Source: Rhodoferax antarcticus ANT.BR (lineage in GTDB: Bacteria > Pseudomonadota > Gammaproteobacteria > Burkholderiales > Burkholderiaceae_C). From it: 64,000 bases of DNA. This document shows positions 1 through 8,948 of the stretch, one piece after another. The first letter of the stretch is position 1; each line of letters begins with the position of its first letter. The notes under the pieces were generated by a model that saw nothing but the letters and a program-made list of their open reading frames with translations, did no database searches and was not told where the DNA came from. Position numbers and translations under genes: made by a program. The stretch covers positions 248,001-312,000 of the forward strand of contig NZ_MSYM01000011.1 in assembly GCF_001938565.1 (NCBI RefSeq), in the 5' to 3' direction.

Positions 1-47
1 TTCAACTTTGAACTGCAGCGTCACAGCCTTGCTGTCTCTGCCCCTGA

Positions 48-473
48 TCATGCCAACGGTGTTCTCGTGGCCGATAGCACATAGTCTGCAATGCAGTCGC
101 TCAACGTGGGCAGCACTTTTGGATTGTTGTAGCTCGTATCGCCCGAGGTGGAACCGAGATTTTGAAGAATTGCTTCAGGGATCTCTTTGGTTAGTACGAT
201 TTTTGTCAATTCGGCGAGTTTTCGGGATCCGCCGTCACCGAAAACCAGGGCGACAACGATCAGACCAATGGGCAATCCAACTGTCAACATGGCAACAGCG
301 GACGAAATGATCTCCAGTTTTGCGTTTAGCAACCCCCAAATCAGCATTCCCAATGCGCTGAAAAGTGTCAGTAGCATCACAACAGCAATCAATAACTTGG
401 CCCAGCTGGGCAAGGTAAGCATCTTCAGCCAGCGGATTAGATCGCTGGATGCTTTCATCGATTCGTCGTTCAT
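48..473 (-). CDS. hypothetical small membrane protein
   Basis: I do not recognise this 141-residue protein. Two hydrophobic stretches follow a charged N-terminus, at roughly residues 20-48 (WAKLLIAVVMLLTLFSALG) and 52-78 (a glycine- and valine-rich segment ending VALVFGDGG). They suggest two membrane helices and a polar C-terminal tail of about 60 residues. The frame is open upstream to 599, but the ATG at 473 fits better because the extra residues are Cys/Arg-rich and unlike a normal N-terminus. No strong ribosome binding site is visible, so the start is uncertain. It is transcribed in the same direction as the SDR gene behind it but is 64 bases away. No function is assigned. Confidence 0.5.
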   Translation of the reverse strand: MNDESMKASSDLIRWLKMLTLPSWAKLLIAVVMLLTLFSALGMLIWGLLNAKLEIISSAVAMLTVGLPIGLIVVALVFGDGGSRKLAELTKIVLTKEIPEAILQNLGSTSGDTSYNNPKVLPTLSDCIADYVLSATRTPLA

Positions 474-537
474 GGGTGGTTTTTTTGAACAACGAAAGCG
501 AATGGTTTGACAACGGTTTTCATTTTGTTGGCAAGCG

Positions 538-1335
538 CTATTGTTGTGATGTCTCGTTTTGCGGGCGGACGTCAGTGGTGACCAGATGCTGACCGCCATC
601 CACCAGAATGGTGGTGCCCGTGATTGATTTGTTGTTCAAGGCAAAGGCCACTGTCGCGGCCACATCAGTAGCAGTGGAGGCGTGCCCCAAAGGTGACAAT
701 TTATTGACGGCATCAAACTTTTCCGGACTCAACATGTGGCTGGAAAGCGTCAAGCCGGGGGCCACGCCCACCACCCGCATGCGCGGTGCCAACTCAATGG
801 CCAGCATGGTGTTGGCGGCCTCCAGTGCGGCCTTGGACAGCGTGTAACTCATGAAATCCGGATTTTGGTTCCACAGCTTCTGGTCCAGCAGGTTGACGAT
901 GGTGCCCCGGCTGTCGGCACCTTGGGTTTGTAAGTGCTCAAACAAGGCACGGCTGAGCAAAATGGCTGCCCCCGCGTTGGAGCGCACGTGTTTTTCCAGC
1001 GCGGCAAAGGTGAAGGTGGCAGAGGTGTCGTGCTCAAAGGTGGAGGCGCTGTTGACCAGTGCATCGACATGGCCGAATTCTTCAATCACCGTGGGCAGCA
1101 ATTTGCGCACCGCGGTCTCATTGGCCAAATTAGCACGAAAAGCGGCGCTAGCCCCCGCCAGTCTTTTGCAGTCTGCTACCGTTTTTACTGCATCTTCAAC
1201 CGAATCGCGGTAGTGCACCGCAACCCGCCAGCCCTCTTTGGCAAGCAGCAGGGCGATCTCGCGGCCCAGGCGCTTGGCAGCACCGGTGATCAAAACCGTA
1301 GGTTGACGCGGAGTGGGGTTGGGATCGGTGGGCAT
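538..1335 (-). CDS. SDR-family oxidoreductase, pteridine reductase/FolM-like
   Basis: This 265-residue protein is a classical short-chain dehydrogenase. The N-terminal Rossmann motif is TGAAKRLGREIA (residues about 17-28), where the Arg of the usual glycine motif is typical of NADPH-dependent pteridine reductases and FolM-type dihydromonapterin reductases. LVNSASTF near residue 95 corresponds to the NNAG motif, and YTLSKAALE carries the Tyr-x3-Lys catalytic pair. The C-terminus holds GTTILVDGGQHL. The likely role is reduction of dihydropterins in the cytosol; the substrate is inferred from the motif only. It is divergent from the MidA-type methyltransferase gene, with 20 bases between the starts. 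A degenerate copy of the dispersed repeat lies inside it at 1137-1187. Confidence 0.8.
   Translation of the reverse strand: MPTDPNPTPRQPTVLITGAAKRLGREIALLLAKEGWRVAVHYRDSVEDAVKTVADCKRLAGASAAFRANLANETAVRKLLPTVIEEFGHVDALVNSASTFEHDTSATFTFAALEKHVRSNAGAAILLSRALFEHLQTQGADSRGTIVNLLDQKLWNQNPDFMSYTLSKAALEAANTMLAIELAPRMRVVGVAPGLTLSSHMLSPEKFDAVNKLSPLGHASTATDVAATVAFALNNKSITGTTILVDGGQHLVTTDVRPQNETSQQ
1137..1187 (+). repeat. dispersed palindromic repeat, degenerate copy inside the SDR gene
   Basis: The sequence matches the family pattern loosely: GGCGCTAGCCC near the left end and GTCTGCTACCG near the right, with A/T-rich flanks. It is read in frame on the minus strand as part of the SDR protein, around residues 50-66. 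This is one of the weakest copies in the window. Confidence 0.35.
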
Positions 1336-1355
1336 TCGGGGACAATCCGCAGGTT

Positions 1356-2498
1356 ATGACGACACCCCCAAGTTTAACGACGCTGCTTGCGCCGTGCATT
1401 GCCCAAAATATTCTTGCGGCGGGTGGCTGGCTTGGCTTTGATGCCTTCATGCACCAAGCGCTGTATGCGCCTGGCCTGGGCTACTACGCCCACGGCAGCA
1501 CCAAGTTCGGCACGCTGCCTTACACCGTGCAGGGCGGGGCGCGTGTGGCTGGCAGCGACTTTGTTACCGCACCCGAGATGACGCCGCTGTTTGGCTGGAC
1601 ACTGGCCAACCAGGTGGCACAGGCGCTGCAAGTGACTGGCACCAGCGCGGTCTGGGAGTTTGGCGCAGGCTCGGGCGCCTTGGCCCTGCAAGTGCTGCAG
1701 GCCCTGAAGGCACAGGGCGTGGTGCTATCAACTTACACCATCGTCGACATCTCGGAGAGCTTGCGCGCGCGCCAGCAGGCTACCTTGGCAGAGTTCGCTG
1801 AGCAAGTGCGCTGGGTGGACGCGCTGCCCAGCACCCTGCAAGGCGTGGTGCTGGGCAATGAGGTGCTGGACGCCATGCCTGTCAAGCTGCTGGCGCGCAG
1901 CAACGGCGTGTGGCATGAGCGTGGTGTGGCGCTGGGCGAGATGGGGCTGGATGGCGTGCCCACCTTTGTCTGGCAAGACCGCCCAACTGACTTGCGCCCG
2001 CCGCTGGAGATCATTGGCGAGCACGACTACCTGACCGAAATCCACCCGCAAGGTGAGTCTTTCATCCGCACGCTGGGCGACAAACTCACGGCTGGGGCGG
2101 TGTTTTTGCTGGACTACGGGTTTCCCGAGGCCGAGTACTATCACCCGCAGCGCCACATGGGCACCGTCATGTGCCACCAGGCGCACCGAGTAGATGACGA
2201 TCCATTGCGCGATGTGGGCCAGAAAGACATCACCTCCCATGTCAACTTCACCGGCGTGGCGCTGGCGGGCAACGAGGCCGGGCTGGACGTGCTGGGCTAC
2301 TGCAACCAGGCGCGGTTTCTGATGAACTGCGGCCTGCTCACCTACATGGAAGCCGCCGACCTGCCCACCCGGGTGATGGCACAAAAACTGATCATGGAGC
2401 ATGAAATGGGCGAGTTTTTCAAGGTGATTGGTTTCTACAAGGGCGAGCCCTGGCAGGCGCTGGGCTTTGCGCTGGGCGACAAAACGCACACGCTGTGA
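1356..2498 (+). CDS. SAM-dependent methyltransferase, MidA/NDUFAF7 (DUF185) family
   Basis: This 380-residue protein belongs to the DUF185 family, whose mitochondrial member NDUFAF7 methylates an arginine of a complex I subunit. It shows the class I SAM-binding motif EFGAGSGALA (about residues 100-109). It also has the family hallmarks VVLGNEVLDAMPVKL and FLLDYGFPEAEYY, followed by GTVMCHQAHRVDDDPL, QKDITSHVNFT and a C-terminal segment ending QALGFALG. Length agrees with bacterial homologues. The target in bacteria is not established. The gene is divergent from the SDR gene and is followed 51 bases later by the DUF2905 gene, possibly in the same transcript. Confidence 0.85.
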   Translation: MTTPPSLTTLLAPCIAQNILAAGGWLGFDAFMHQALYAPGLGYYAHGSTKFGTLPYTVQGGARVAGSDFVTAPEMTPLFGWTLANQVAQALQVTGTSAVWEFGAGSGALALQVLQALKAQGVVLSTYTIVDISESLRARQQATLAEFAEQVRWVDALPSTLQGVVLGNEVLDAMPVKLLARSNGVWHERGVALGEMGLDGVPTFVWQDRPTDLRPPLEIIGEHDYLTEIHPQGESFIRTLGDKLTAGAVFLLDYGFPEAEYYHPQRHMGTVMCHQAHRVDDDPLRDVGQKDITSHVNFTGVALAGNEAGLDVLGYCNQARFLMNCGLLTYMEAADLPTRVMAQKLIMEHEMGEFFKVIGFYKGEPWQALGFALGDKTHTL

Positions 2499-2549
2499 AT
2501 TGATGCCCCATCTGTTACATCTGCCCAACTTGCCGCTCCGGAGTTGCCC

Positions 2550-2744
2550 ATGATCCGCTGGCTGATTGTGGTGCTGCTGGCGTTGATTGTGCTCAACGGT
2601 GTCACGCCGTGGCTGCAAAGGCTCGGCTTTGGGCGGCTGCCGGGCGATGTGCGCTTCAAGATTTTTGGCCGCGAAATTTTCTTGCCGTTTGCCACCACCA
2701 TCATCCTGAGTCTGGTGGCAGCCGGGATCTCAAGAGTTTTGTGA
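2550..2744 (+). CDS. DUF2905 small membrane protein
   Basis: This 64-residue protein starts MIRWLIVVLLALIVLNG. It matches the DUF2905 pattern: an N-terminal membrane helix, the motif GRLPGDVRFKIFGREIF, and a second helix near the C-terminus (TTIILSLVAAGISRVL). The ATG at 2550 is preferred over the TTG two codons earlier because it lies a normal distance after the purine-rich CCGGAG. The function of the family is unknown. It sits between a methyltransferase and trxC in the same direction. Confidence 0.8.
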   Translation: MIRWLIVVLLALIVLNGVTPWLQRLGFGRLPGDVRFKIFGREIFLPFATTIILSLVAAGISRVL

Positions 2745-2805
2745 GCCCTGGCGGGGCTTGATATTTCAGCCTTTGCCGATATATGCAGTGCAGAAAGGTT
2801 TCACC

Positions 2806-3246
2806 ATGACAGATTCATTGCACATTGTTTGCCCCCATTGCCACACCACCAACCGCGTCGCCCGCACTAGTCTGGCCAGCGCACCCGATTGCGGCAGCTG
2901 CCACAAGCCGCTTTTTGAAGCCCATTCCACGGCGCTGGATGAAGTCAGCTTTGACAAGCACATCAGCCGCAACCAGATCCCGGTGCTGGTCGATTTCTGG
3001 GCGCCTTGGTGCGGCCCGTGCCGCCAGATGGCGCCGGGTTTTGAGCAGGCCGCGAAACAGTTGGAGCCGACAGTTCGCGTGGCCAAAGTCGACACCGAGG
3101 CGAATCAGGCTCTGGGTGCGCGCTTCAATATCCGTAGCATTCCGACGCTGGCGCTGTTTGTCGGTGGCCGCGAGGTGGCGCGCCAGGCGGGCGCCATGGC
3201 AGCGGCCGATATCGTGCGCTGGACGCAGGCGAACTTGCCGAGTTAA
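2806..3246 (+). CDS. trxC: thioredoxin 2 (TrxC)
   Basis: This 146-residue cytosolic thiol-disulfide oxidoreductase has the zinc-binding N-terminal extension that sets TrxC apart from TrxA: CPHCHTTN and, about 18 residues later, CGSC. The thioredoxin fold follows with the active site FWAPWCGPCRQMAPG and the cis-proline segment IRSIPTLALFVGG. The ATG at 2806 is chosen because GAAAGG lies a normal distance upstream and the mature sequence MTDSLHIVCPHC matches the family start. TrxC reduces oxidised proteins and is often linked with oxidative stress. The gene stands alone; 106 bases separate it from the cupin gene. Confidence 0.93.
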   Translation: MTDSLHIVCPHCHTTNRVARTSLASAPDCGSCHKPLFEAHSTALDEVSFDKHISRNQIPVLVDFWAPWCGPCRQMAPGFEQAAKQLEPTVRVAKVDTEANQALGARFNIRSIPTLALFVGGREVARQAGAMAAADIVRWTQANLPS

Positions 3247-3352
3247 GCGCCTGGGTGCACCACGCCGCGGCGGGAGGGTGGCGGGTAACCCCTTGGTAAC
3301 TCAGGCTCGGGTGAAGGTTTAGCATCGACAGATTCCCAAACTGGCCCTGATC

Positions 3353-3718
3353 ATGACCCAGCCTTCACCCTTTGACAGCACGCGAACCCAGCGCCCGTGG
3401 GGGTGGTTTGAGACGGTCTCGGAAGAGCCGGGCTTCAAAATCAAGCGTATTGGCGTGCACCCGCACCAGCAAATCAGCCTGCAAAAACACCAACACCGCG
3501 CTGAACACTGGGTGGTGGTGCAGGGCACGGCGCATGTCACCCTGGATGAGCGGGTGTTTGATCTGGCCGTGGGTCAGTCCTGTGACATTGCGCTGGGGCA
3601 AGTCCACCGGCTGGCGAATCTGACCACTGGCGCGGTAGAAATTGTGGAGGTGCAGTTTGGCGACTATCTGGGTGAGGATGACATTGTTCGCTTGAGCGAT
3701 GATTACGGCCGAAGCTGA
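3353..3718 (+). CDS. stand-alone cupin, mannose-6-phosphate isomerase type II C-terminal-like
   Basis: This 121-residue protein is a single cupin like the C-terminal half of bifunctional ManC/AlgA enzymes. RPWGWFETV opens the domain. HPHQQISLQKHQHRAEHW holds the His/Gln/Glu metal ligands, followed by VVVQGTAHVTLDE and the second cupin motif around GQVHRLAN. The C-terminal VEVQFGDYLGEDDIVRLSDDYGR is characteristic of the type II isomerase domain. It probably interconverts fructose-6-phosphate and mannose-6-phosphate, or acts on a related sugar phosphate. No guanylyltransferase partner is adjacent. The ROK kinase gene 44 bases downstream makes a small sugar-phosphate pair likely. Confidence 0.82.
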   Translation: MTQPSPFDSTRTQRPWGWFETVSEEPGFKIKRIGVHPHQQISLQKHQHRAEHWVVVQGTAHVTLDERVFDLAVGQSCDIALGQVHRLANLTTGAVEIVEVQFGDYLGEDDIVRLSDDYGRS

Positions 3719-3762
3719 ACCCGCTCAAGTGGGCACCGCCCGTGCTTTTTGAAACCACCACC

Positions 3763-4764
3763 ATGAACTCAAACCCTTCCATGCCCTCTTTGGATACTTT
3801 TAAATTGCCTGCCGGTAGTGCGCCGGTGGCCTGCGTGGACATTGGCGGAACCAAAGTGGCGGTCAACATCGTAGATGAGCACGGCGTGCGTGGCAAGTTG
3901 GCTGAACCCACCGCTACCACCGGCAAACCTGATGCGCTAGGTCTGCAGATCATTCGCCTGATTGGCCAAAGTTGCGCGCAAGCGGGCGTGCCGGTGGCGC
4001 ACATCGCCCGTGTGGGCGTGGCGTCTTGCGGCCCGTTTGTGTTGTGCCAGGGGCTGGTCGAGTTGGCGGCGCCCAACATCTGCGGCGGCCAGGCTGGCCC
4101 GGCACGGGGCTTGCCCAACGACTGGAAAACCGCCTTGCTGGAGGCCCCGCTGCGCGCTGCTTTCCCGCAGGTGCGGGTAGAAAACGACGGTATTGGCGCG
4201 CTGGAGGCTGAGCGGCGCTGGGGTGCGCTGCAGGCGGATGGCGTGCCCATGGCGCATTGCGCCTACGTCACCTGGAGCACCGGCATCGGCACCGGCTTGT
4301 GTGTGGACGGCCATGTGCTGCGCGGCAAAAACGGCAACGCAGGCCACGCCGGACACACCTTTGTGGTGAGCAACGACGATGCGCTGTGTGGCTGCGGCAA
4401 TGTGGGCGACGTCGAGAGTCTGGTCGCCGGTAACGCCATTGCCCGGCGCTTTGCGCCGCAAGGCTACCCGGACGCTGCTACGCTTTTTGTAGCTGCTTAC
4501 GCAGGTGACACAAGGGCTACAGCCATTATTGATGACTTATGTGAGGTGATGGGGCGAATGCTCTACGACCTGATTGCCACGCTCGACGTGCAACGCATCA
4601 GCATCGGCGGCAGCGTTTACTGGCACCACCGTGACTACCTGTTGCCGCGCCTGCGCGCCGTGGTGCGCGGCAAACTGCCGCCACTCACCGATGGCTGTGA
4701 ACTGGTGAGCGCTGGCTTGGGCGAGCGCGTGGGCGACTTTGGCGCATTGGCGCTGGTGGCTTAA
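3763..4764 (+). CDS. ROK-family sugar kinase
   Basis: This 333-residue protein has the ROK ATP-binding signature ACVDIGGTKVAVNIVDEHG near the start, ENDGIGALEAERRWGA in the middle, and the ROK signature GHAGHTFVVSNDDALCGCGNVGDVES. That last segment supplies the sugar-contacting His/Glu residues and the zinc-binding CGCGN motif. It is probably a glucokinase or a related hexose/N-acetylhexosamine kinase. The ATG at 3763 is preferred over the GTG at 3742. Residues around LFVAAYAGDTRATAIIDD correspond to a copy of the dispersed repeat read in frame (4483-4533). Its stop overlaps the stop of convergent flgL. Confidence 0.85.
   Translation: MNSNPSMPSLDTFKLPAGSAPVACVDIGGTKVAVNIVDEHGVRGKLAEPTATTGKPDALGLQIIRLIGQSCAQAGVPVAHIARVGVASCGPFVLCQGLVELAAPNICGGQAGPARGLPNDWKTALLEAPLRAAFPQVRVENDGIGALEAERRWGALQADGVPMAHCAYVTWSTGIGTGLCVDGHVLRGKNGNAGHAGHTFVVSNDDALCGCGNVGDVESLVAGNAIARRFAPQGYPDAATLFVAAYAGDTRATAIIDDLCEVMGRMLYDLIATLDVQRISIGGSVYWHHRDYLLPRLRAVVRGKLPPLTDGCELVSAGLGERVGDFGALALVA
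4483..4533 (-). repeat. dispersed palindromic repeat inside the ROK kinase gene
   Basis: On the minus strand it reads AATGGCTGTAGCCCTTGTG, then a short loop, then GCGTAAGCAGCTACAAAAAG. This matches the family layout AAATNGCNTCTAGCCCTT / GCGCNAGNAGCTATNAAA. It is in frame with the ROK gene on the opposite strand. Confidence 0.6.
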
Positions 4765-6071
4765 CTGATGTAATTGAACAGCGACAACTGTTGGACCTTG
4801 GCGTAGGTTTGCAGCGCGGCGGAGTAGCCAGTCTGCTGGTTGTTGAAATCTGAGATGCCCTTGATCACGTCCAGGTCTTCGGCGTTGGAGCGGTCGGCTT
4901 CCAACTGGATGCTTCGGCCTTGCTGGTTGGATGCGATGCGATCGGCCCGATTGAGCAAATCACCCGCCTGACCGCGCACGGCCGAGACGCGGCTCATGCC
5001 GATGTCGATGTTGTGCAAGGCTTGGCTGACGGCTTGCGAGGCACTGTTGCTGCTGCTGGCGCTGCCAATGTCCCGGATGGCGTTGTCCAGCACGCTGAAT
5101 AGGCTGGGGCTGGGTGTGACCTTGATGCTGTCGCCTGCTACCGGTGTGCCGATGATGTTGAAGCTCAGCCCTGGGGTGGTCAGGGGGGCGGCAGGCAATG
5201 GAGGGACGGGAGTGGCGACGTTCGATATGTTGATGGCGATGGTGCCACCGATGGATGGGTAATCCGGTCCCCGCTGTGTTGGCAGCGTCGCGCCCGGCAA
5301 ACCGTTGGCAAGTGTCTCCTTCACATCGTAGGTGACGTAGCTGGTCCCTGCTATTGGATCAACGACAGGGGGGGAAATGTTGCTGATGGCGTAAGACGAG
5401 CCGGGGGTTAGCTGCGCCGGGTCTTTCACCACCACGGCATCCGTCTTCAGCGTGCTGGTGCCGATGCCCAACTGAACGTTAAAGACGCCATCGCGGCTGG
5501 TTTGCAGCATGAACGCCGCATCACCGTCCACCGTGAACGGAATCGACACATCATTGCTAGCAGCTTGGCCAGGCAAGCCTTTAAAAGAGTAGTCCGGCGC
5601 GGTGGAAACCGGGCCGACAAACGGCTGCAGCGCGCTGCCCAGGGCGCTGAACAAAGGCAGACCGTTGGTGTCCGTGGTGTTGGCGAGGGAGAAAATCTGA
5701 TCACGCAAGCCCTGCATTTCCATGGCGATGGACTTGCGCTCGAAAGCACTGTTAATCCCATTACCGGCGCTCACCGTCAGTTCACGAAATTTTTGCAGCA
5801 CATCGACCACAGTGCCCAGCGTGCTTTCGGCCTGCCTGATGGCATTGCTCTGGGCATCCAGCGCACGCTGGTCGGTGGCTATGCGGCTGAGGCGATTCAA
5901 TGCGCGCTCGGCGTTGGCTGCAGCAGTGGGGTCGTCGCTGGGGCGCACCACCCGTTTGCCGGAGGTCAGGTTTTCTTGCAGGTTGGACAGCGCGGACTGG
6001 CGTGCAGCGATATTGCGAATGGCGCTGTCATAGGTGTTGGCGCTGCCAATGCGGTTGAGGAGGGTGCTCAT
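4761..6071 (-). CDS. flgL: hook-filament junction protein FlgL (HAP3)
   Basis: This 436-residue protein is the second hook-filament junction protein, exported by the flagellar type III system and polymerised between FlgK and flagellin. The N-terminus has the flagellin-like helix region: DSAIRNIAARQSALSNLQEN, then LTSGKRVVRPSDDPTAA. The C-terminus ends in the amphipathic helices typical of axial proteins (FNNQQTGYSAALQTYAKVQQ, then LSLFNYIS). The centre is divergent. It is the last gene of the flg operon, 22 bases after flgK. Its stop codon overlaps the stop of the convergent ROK gene, leaving no room for a dedicated terminator. Confidence 0.94.
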   Translation of the reverse strand: MSTLLNRIGSANTYDSAIRNIAARQSALSNLQENLTSGKRVVRPSDDPTAAANAERALNRLSRIATDQRALDAQSNAIRQAESTLGTVVDVLQKFRELTVSAGNGINSAFERKSIAMEMQGLRDQIFSLANTTDTNGLPLFSALGSALQPFVGPVSTAPDYSFKGLPGQAASNDVSIPFTVDGDAAFMLQTSRDGVFNVQLGIGTSTLKTDAVVVKDPAQLTPGSSYAISNISPPVVDPIAGTSYVTYDVKETLANGLPGATLPTQRGPDYPSIGGTIAINISNVATPVPPLPAAPLTTPGLSFNIIGTPVAGDSIKVTPSPSLFSVLDNAIRDIGSASSSNSASQAVSQALHNIDIGMSRVSAVRGQAGDLLNRADRIASNQQGRSIQLEADRSNAEDLDVIKGISDFNNQQTGYSAALQTYAKVQQLSLFNYIS

Positions 6072-6093
6072 GAAAGGCTCCTGGGTGTGTGCC

Positions 6094-8037
6094 CTAGCGG
6101 CTCATGGTTTGAATCAAGGTGTCAAAAATGTTCTGCGCGATCTGGATGACCTTGGCAGACGCTTGGTAAGCCTGCTGGTACTGGATCAGCTTGGAGGCCT
6201 CTTCATCCAGATTGACACCCGAAACACTCGTGCGGTCCGTTTCCAGATTGGCGGCAATGGCGCCAGACACGTTGGCCGCGTAATTGGCGCTTTGTGTCCG
6301 GATGCCGATCTGCGCAATCATGCCGGCGTAGCCATCGGTGAGTGACGCGCCGTCAAACATGGCGGCATCGCGCAGGTTCATGATGGCATTGGCATTGCCG
6401 GCATTGAGTTTGAAGTCGATGCCGTTGTTGTTGGCAATGTCTTTGATGTCAAATACTGTGAAGCTGTCGCCGGTTTTGGGTGAGCCTTGCAGCACCAATG
6501 ACCACCCGTTGAGCGCTGGTGAGGCATTGCCGTCAATGGTCTGGCCGGATATGTAGGTGTGGACGATGGCGCCGGTATCGCTTCGGGTGTACGTGTTGGT
6601 ACCGGTAAAGCTGACGGTGAGCGGGACGTTAGTGGGTGGGTTGGCGCGTGCGACCAAGGAGTTCAGTTGAAGGCTGCCGGTGTTGGTGGTGCCCATCTTT
6701 CCAGCCACCGGACTGGCCACTGCCAGAGAGCTTGGGCTCGAAAATTCTGCCCGAATGTTGCTGGCCGAGGTGCTGAAGGGCTTAAGCAAAAAGCGGTCGC
6801 CGACGTTCGCTACGCCACCTGCGGAAATTGTCAGACCATCAATAATGATGGGCACGCCAGAGAATGTGCTGACCACACCGTCTGACTTGCGGGTGATGCT
6901 GCCGACGGCTGCGCCCGTGAAGTTGATCTCATAGTCTGATGCGACAAACTTAGTGACATCGGCCACACCCAAGGTTAAGGTCGCTGTCCCCGTATTGACC
7001 ACGGCTGGCGCTTTGGGCGCGAAGATGTTGCCTGAGGAGGTGTTCAGAACTGTCGGTGTAAACAGGTTGCCACCCACATTGCCATTCAGATCCAGCCCCA
7101 GCGCATGCTGCTCGTTCATGCCGGTGCTGACCGCCAGTGTCAGCCTGCCCAGCAGGTTGCGGCTTTCGGCCAGGTCGGTGTTCTGGAAGCGCAGCAAGCC
7201 GGGCACCTCGCCGCCGCCGAGCATGTTTTCGTCGATACGGATGCTGACGCCGTTACGGATGAGATTTAGCTTGCTGTTCAACGGGTCGGCAAAGTCATCG
7301 TCTGCGAGCGCCAGTTGAGCCACCGTCGTGCCCAGCACCAAAGGCTGACTGCCACCAATAAAAATGCCCACAGTACCGTCGTCGGCCTGGATCGAAGTGG
7401 TCTGGATGTACTGGTTGATTTGCCGCACCAATTGGTCACGCTGGTCCAGCAGATCATTGGGCGCCTGGCCAAGGCCCTTGGCGCGGGCGATCTGGTCGTT
7501 GACCGACGCGATGTTCTTGGCAAGGCTGTTGATGGCATCAATTTTTTGCGCTATTTCCTGGGTCACGCCAGCTTGCAGGTCATCCAGGCTCGCGGAGGCA
7601 CTGCGCATACGGGAGGCGCTTTCGCTCACCCGGGTGAGTGCCACCGTGCGCGCGGTCAAGTCGGTGGGCGAGCTCGCTACGTCTGAAAACGCGTTGAGCA
7701 TGTCGTTCACAGCGGCACCCAGGCCGCTTTTGCCGCCGGGAAAAAGGGTTTCTAGTTGCTTGAGTTTGTCGGCGCGCGCTGTATCTCCGGATGCAACGGC
7801 ACCGGCTAGCGTGGATTGGCGTGTCAAAAATTCGCTATAGGTGCGCTGAATGGTGGCCACGCTGACACCCTTGCCAATGTAGCCGCCGCCCGTGTACTGG
7901 CCTTGCACCGTCTCCAGCACCGCAGACTGGCGTGAGTAACCCGGCGTATGGACATTGGCAATGTTGTTGCCGGTGGTCTGCAGCACCGTCTGGTTCGCCA
8001 TCAGGGCACGGGTGGCCACGTTCAGGATACCGCTCAT
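6094..8037 (-). CDS. flgK: hook-filament junction protein FlgK (HAP1)
   Basis: This 647-residue protein caps the hook and joins it to the filament. The start SGILNVATRALMANQTVLQT is followed by the rod/hook family signature TTGNNIANVHTPGYSRQ. The C-terminus carries SGVNLDEEASKLIQYQQAY, then the terminal helix ending FDTLIQTMSR. Length is in the normal upper range for betaproteobacterial FlgK. Its start overlaps the flgJ stop by four bases (ATGA), which indicates translational coupling. Confidence 0.95.
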   Translation of the reverse strand: MSGILNVATRALMANQTVLQTTGNNIANVHTPGYSRQSAVLETVQGQYTGGGYIGKGVSVATIQRTYSEFLTRQSTLAGAVASGDTARADKLKQLETLFPGGKSGLGAAVNDMLNAFSDVASSPTDLTARTVALTRVSESASRMRSASASLDDLQAGVTQEIAQKIDAINSLAKNIASVNDQIARAKGLGQAPNDLLDQRDQLVRQINQYIQTTSIQADDGTVGIFIGGSQPLVLGTTVAQLALADDDFADPLNSKLNLIRNGVSIRIDENMLGGGEVPGLLRFQNTDLAESRNLLGRLTLAVSTGMNEQHALGLDLNGNVGGNLFTPTVLNTSSGNIFAPKAPAVVNTGTATLTLGVADVTKFVASDYEINFTGAAVGSITRKSDGVVSTFSGVPIIIDGLTISAGGVANVGDRFLLKPFSTSASNIRAEFSSPSSLAVASPVAGKMGTTNTGSLQLNSLVARANPPTNVPLTVSFTGTNTYTRSDTGAIVHTYISGQTIDGNASPALNGWSLVLQGSPKTGDSFTVFDIKDIANNNGIDFKLNAGNANAIMNLRDAAMFDGASLTDGYAGMIAQIGIRTQSANYAANVSGAIAANLETDRTSVSGVNLDEEASKLIQYQQAYQASAKVIQIAQNIFDTLIQTMSR

Positions 8038-8948
8038 AAGATTTGGGCCACTACTTGCGTGCGGGCTTGCAGGCGCTGGGTGGTTTCAATGGCGCGGCTC
8101 AGCTTGGTCGCATAGTGGGGGTCGGTCGCGTAGCCGGCCTTTTGCAAGCTGCTGGCAAAGGCGTAGGGTGTATCGGTTTGCTGTGTCACCTGAGCGTAGC
8201 GCGGTGACTGGGTGATGAGTCGGGCGTAGTCGCGGAAAGATTCATCCACCGAGTTGTAAGCGCGGAACTTCGCCACACGCTTCTCGGCCACACCGTTGAC
8301 ATATTCGGTGGTGGTGACTTCGGCGACCTTGCCCTTCCAGCTTGCACTGGCCTTGATGCCAAACAAATTGTGCGAGCTTGTGCCGTCACGCAAGCGGATG
8401 TTGTGTTTGCCCCAGCCGGTTTCATGCCCAGCCTGGCCCACCATGTAGCTGGCGGGAATGCCGGTTTCTTTTTCAATGCGCATGGCGGGGGCGGTGTGGC
8501 GCTCCACAAACTGGCTTTGGGTCGAGGTTGGCTTGACCGCGCTGGCGCTGTAGGCGGCCAGTGAGGACGATTTTTGTAGCGCGCTCATCGATGGCGTGGT
8601 CAATGGGCCCGCGGTGAGCGCGCCCTCCGGAATGTCGACGCCCATCTGGCGCGACAACTGGGCGGCAATCAGGTCGGACAAACCGCCGGGCTGGCCCGAC
8701 ATCTGCACCGCAAACTGTTGGTCCAGCAGATCAGTGCCCAGATCGCTGCCCGGGTTGTCGAGCATGCCGGACTTCATGGTGGCCTCGCGCATGCTCTTGA
8801 TGAGCTCACGCATGAACAGCGACTCAAACTGTTTCGCCGTTTCCCGGATGGCCGCCGGGCTGTCTTTACCGGCTTGGAATTTGAGTTTGCCCAGCGAGTT
8901 GGCGTCTGCCGCCAACGCATTGCTGATGCTGGTTTGACCGACACTCAT
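8034..8948 (-). CDS. flgJ: rod-binding peptidoglycan hydrolase FlgJ
   Basis: This 304-residue dual-domain FlgJ has an N-terminal rod-binding domain (about residues 25-110; KQFESLFMRELIKSMREATM). The C-terminal glucosaminidase/muramidase domain starts near residue 145, with YMVGQAGHETGWGKH holding the catalytic Glu, followed by SHNLFGIKA and FRAYNSVDESFRDYARLI. It opens the peptidoglycan layer for rod passage while acting as the rod cap in the periplasm. Many alphaproteobacteria lack the hydrolase half; here it is present and looks intact. The flgI stop and flgJ start share one base. Confidence 0.95.
   Translation of the reverse strand: MSVGQTSISNALAADANSLGKLKFQAGKDSPAAIRETAKQFESLFMRELIKSMREATMKSGMLDNPGSDLGTDLLDQQFAVQMSGQPGGLSDLIAAQLSRQMGVDIPEGALTAGPLTTPSMSALQKSSSLAAYSASAVKPTSTQSQFVERHTAPAMRIEKETGIPASYMVGQAGHETGWGKHNIRLRDGTSSHNLFGIKASASWKGKVAEVTTTEYVNGVAEKRVAKFRAYNSVDESFRDYARLITQSPRYAQVTQQTDTPYAFASSLQKAGYATDPHYATKLSRAIETTQRLQARTQVVAQIL

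Noticed and set aside
1728-2618. Minus-strand 296-codon open frame
   Set aside because: His/Gln/Arg-rich shadow of the MidA-type methyltransferase gene, with no recognisable motif.
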